Source: Pseudoscleropodium purum
Taxonomy: Eukaryota; Streptophyta; Bryopsida; Hypnales; Brachytheciaceae
Direction of reading: 5' to 3'
NCBI GenBank assembly: GCA_963969395.1
Contig: OZ017799.1
Span: 13,394,501-13,458,500 of the forward strand
DNA length: 64,000 bases
Shown one piece after another: positions 61,719 through 64,000 of this stretch. The notes below the pieces were generated by a model. The model saw only the letters and a list, made by a program, of their open reading frames with translations, had not been told where the DNA came from and made no database searches. Each line of letters begins with the position of its first letter. Position 1 is the first letter of the stretch. The position numbers and the translations under genes were made by a program.

Positions 61719-62713
61719 TCAACATTAGCAAAGGACTCACGACTCAAGAAAGATATTCCTCCATGGAATGCGTGCATGCATGCTTGTCAAAATGTCAGGG
61801 TTCCAGATCTCTAGGACACTCGAGATAGCAATTATTCACCATCATAGTTCCCAAAACTAAAATCAACGAATAAACACTAATTAGAGCACTCTACACAGAG
61901 CTATTTAATCAATAAATGCCGGTCAATGGCGTGTTGGTGGCCTACCTAAGGTTCGCATTCCGACATATGTTGCACCGCATGGCACACGCGGCAGCTTTCT
62001 TACAGCACCCTAAAAAGTCTAAATTCGACCTGCTTGCGTGGCTCCTAATTTACTGTAGACGCGAGACGAAAAGGAGGTAAGGTACGTTTCTCGTGAATTG
62101 CGCTTTCAAGAGAAGCCTGACTTTGGATGGGCAGGTCCCCTGCTCCATATGTCAGCCACAACAGAATGCAAAATATGAAAATGGTTGGTTACGTTACCTA
62201 AAAGAATATTGTTGGAAGATCAGTAACGGCGGCATCAAAACGGGAATAAACTTCGTAACTTTAAGGGTTCACCCAAGCAACGTTAAACCACAAAAGTTCA
62301 GGTCCAAATTGATTGGGCACATCAAATGATGGAGTTATAATTTTAAAACTTAGTCTACTTGCTTCAAATTTTGCCAGGTTACATAAGTGAGAAAGGGGTA
62401 GAGTGTCGAGGACAGTCGACAGACACAAGATCATTATAACGACCCATATTTAGGTTCTGTAATTTCACACGAAACACTGGTGCACATGCTTATGAACTCA
62501 TTCTACATGTAAATTAGTGGGTCTACCCCCAATGTCGAAAACAGAAGTCGATGCCAACGTCAGAAGGACGGAAGCAAATCGCCGGAAAAAGCTCAGGGAA
62601 ATGATAGACTTGGGCCACAGCAAATGTGGACACTACAGAGTGCCAAAACTTCTAAAACGAGCGCGCTTCAGCAAACGCCCCAACCTCTTCGGATACCATG
62701 CCTCGTTTGACTC
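61719..62713. other. SR gene 3' flank, unassigned
   Basis: Island-like composition with no supported exon. It probably includes the 3' untranslated region of the SR-protein gene in its right part. Short plus-strand frames at 62093 and 62517 look like chance or antisense frames. Confidence 0.4.
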
Positions 62714-63940
62714 TCATTCTTTGCCATTCTCCGACACAGGAGAAATACTGCGCTCGGCAGCTCGACCCTGAAACGCACACAACAATCAATGAGACCACGA
62801 CTCTGTGAAAATTAATATCTATCAACTTGCAACTGCTCTACATACAAAAAACAGAAGACAGAAGAAAACACTGTAAACCTGCCGAAAAAGGCTTAACATT
62901 ATGCAACAATTAAGGTAAAAGCACCCATTCCCAACCTTGCACCCTAAACCAATCTTGAAACATATAAAGATATGAGCAGTCTAATATTTAAAGTCCACAT
63001 TCATAATTCTCAATTGCCAATGTAATAGAAATAGTCTCACGTGTTCGATGCACCCCACAGTAAGCGGAACTGCTTAACGTGTTGGTATTAGATACTCCCA
63101 CCTTAGGTTAAACACAGGGTCACAAAAACCATACTCCAAACTGACAAAATTAGGAATCGAAAACGAATTAAGACATGGAGAAGCCTTACCACGTCTGCCT
63201 TCGGACTCAAACTCACATCCTTTTCAGCATCACTGGAGCTCCTCCCGTTAGCCTGTTGGTACAGGAGAAGACATTAGCACTGGGAGAACCTCCGATCTCC
63301 CTTGCAACTAACACTATAAAGTAAATTTAAAATACACTTCAGCAACGTTTTACCACGGCTACTGGAGATTTGGAGCGGCTTAAGCTGGGGCTACGACTGT
63401 CTTTCTTCAAAGGCGATCCCTGCGCAGGGGAGGGTGATCTTGACCTGAAGAAAGCACACCGACAAATGGTAGAACATCAGTGACAATTCTAACTCCAAAC
63501 CGCTGAACATCCAATTGAAAGCGAATCGAGCAAATTGATCACACAACAAAACCAGCTTCTGTGCCTTTATCGGGCGAAGCTTACTTGGAGACCGATCGCA
63601 CAGAGCGTGAGCGTGACCTAGACACAGGAGTCGCAGACCTCGGTGATCCAGAACGTGATCGAGGAGAGCGGCTGCGTGGAGACTTACTGCGAGGAGAACG
63701 GCTGTAGACATGAACATCAGACAATATCAGATCTGAGATAAGAAAAATGCATGTAATACACCTTGTTGACAAAACAGTCATTTGACGAACCTGAATGAGG
63801 TGTAGAAGAGAAACTTTCAGACAATGTGGAGAAAATCAGACCACCACAAACGACTCGGCACATAGCAAGGCATACCTACGACTAGGCGAACGGCTTCGAG
63901 TGGCACTCCTTCGAGATCCAGAACCCTTGTCCTCCTTTAC
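62714..63940 (-). CDS. SR splicing factor, 3' exons (RS domain); 5' end outside window
   Basis: Five in-phase exons on the minus strand: 63940-63876 (VKEDKGSGSRRSATRSRSPS), 63701-63585 (SRSPRSKSPRSRSPRSRSGS, then RSRSRSVRSVS), 63444-63354 (SRSPSPAQGSPLKKDSRSPS, SRSKSPVAV), 63252-63190 (ANGRSSSDAEKDVSLSPKAD) and 62767-62714 (GRAAERSISPVSENGKE, stop). This is the arginine-serine domain of an SR pre-mRNA splicing factor, the phosphorylated region for nuclear-speckle targeting and spliceosomal contacts. The NGRS-S.SP and SVSP/SISP tail resembles the plant SR34/SR30 (SF2/ASF-like) class, but the RNA-recognition motifs lie right of the window, so the subfamily is inferred. Several small RS exons are typical of genes with alternative splicing. 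No lesions seen. Confidence 0.85.
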
Positions 63941-64000
63941 CTGATAAAGAGCTATAGAGTCAGTTGTGTAAAAACGAACAAATGGTCGTAGCCAGCAGAT

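Noticed and set aside
62517..62771. 84-codon plus-strand frame
   Set aside because: It overlaps the last exon of the minus-strand SR gene, which has phase-consistent splicing; the plus frame lacks similarity.

Overview
This is nuclear DNA from a land plant. It has spliced genes with GT-AG introns and plant families (SPX protein, NRPB11, SR splicing factor, Raf-like MAPKKK, PIR/SRA1, O-fucosyltransferase, plant steryl-ester-hydrolase-type lipase). Short introns and GC-moderate gene islands in very AT-rich deserts fit a bryophyte or lycophyte better than a flowering plant. That placement is an inference, and I cannot name the species.

Layout. Three islands of ordinary composition (about 9.4-30.4 kb, 37.7-45.0 kb and 61.4-64.0 kb) are separated by AT-rich deserts (0.2-9.3, 30.4-37.6 and 45.0-61.3 kb). 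The deserts hold foldback elements, small MITEs, minisatellites, microsatellites and one decayed O-fucosyltransferase gene (50.85-53.6 kb).

Island 1 is mostly a gene graveyard. Two diverged direct repeats of 2.6-3.0 kb (10.86-13.42 and 22.74-25.76 kb) each carry a TATA-box promoter with iterated motifs and one broken copy of an unrecognised two-exon gene for a small, probably secreted protein. Between them, all on the minus strand, lie genomic fragments with introns from CCR4-NOT subunit 3, a Raf-like MAPKKK and the SCAR/WAVE-complex subunit PIR, plus an unrecognised gene. They are truncated and carry stops or frameshifts. To the right is a minus-strand acid-lipase-family gene (26.47-30.00 kb) with a sequon-rich insertion, an altered nucleophile elbow, an in-frame stop and an apparently missing exon.

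Island 2 holds the two best intact genes: a five-exon SPX-domain gene on the plus strand (38342-41452, 406 aa), with a PHR1-type P1BS site upstream, and a complete five-exon RPB11 gene on the minus strand (43652-44744, 115 aa). Island 3 contains the 3' exons of a minus-strand SR-protein gene that runs off the right edge.

Mobile DNA. A nonautonomous hAT family is defined by sequence alone: three GC-rich copies of 288-321 bp with CAGGGTTG-type termini and 8-bp target duplications, and a possible fourth 3' end. One copy is nested in a foldback element. I found no CRISPR array, rRNA, tRNA or autonomous transposase. The strongest candidates for something undescribed are the captured-gene-fragment block with its flanking repeats, the orphan gene they carry, and the GC-rich hAT family.
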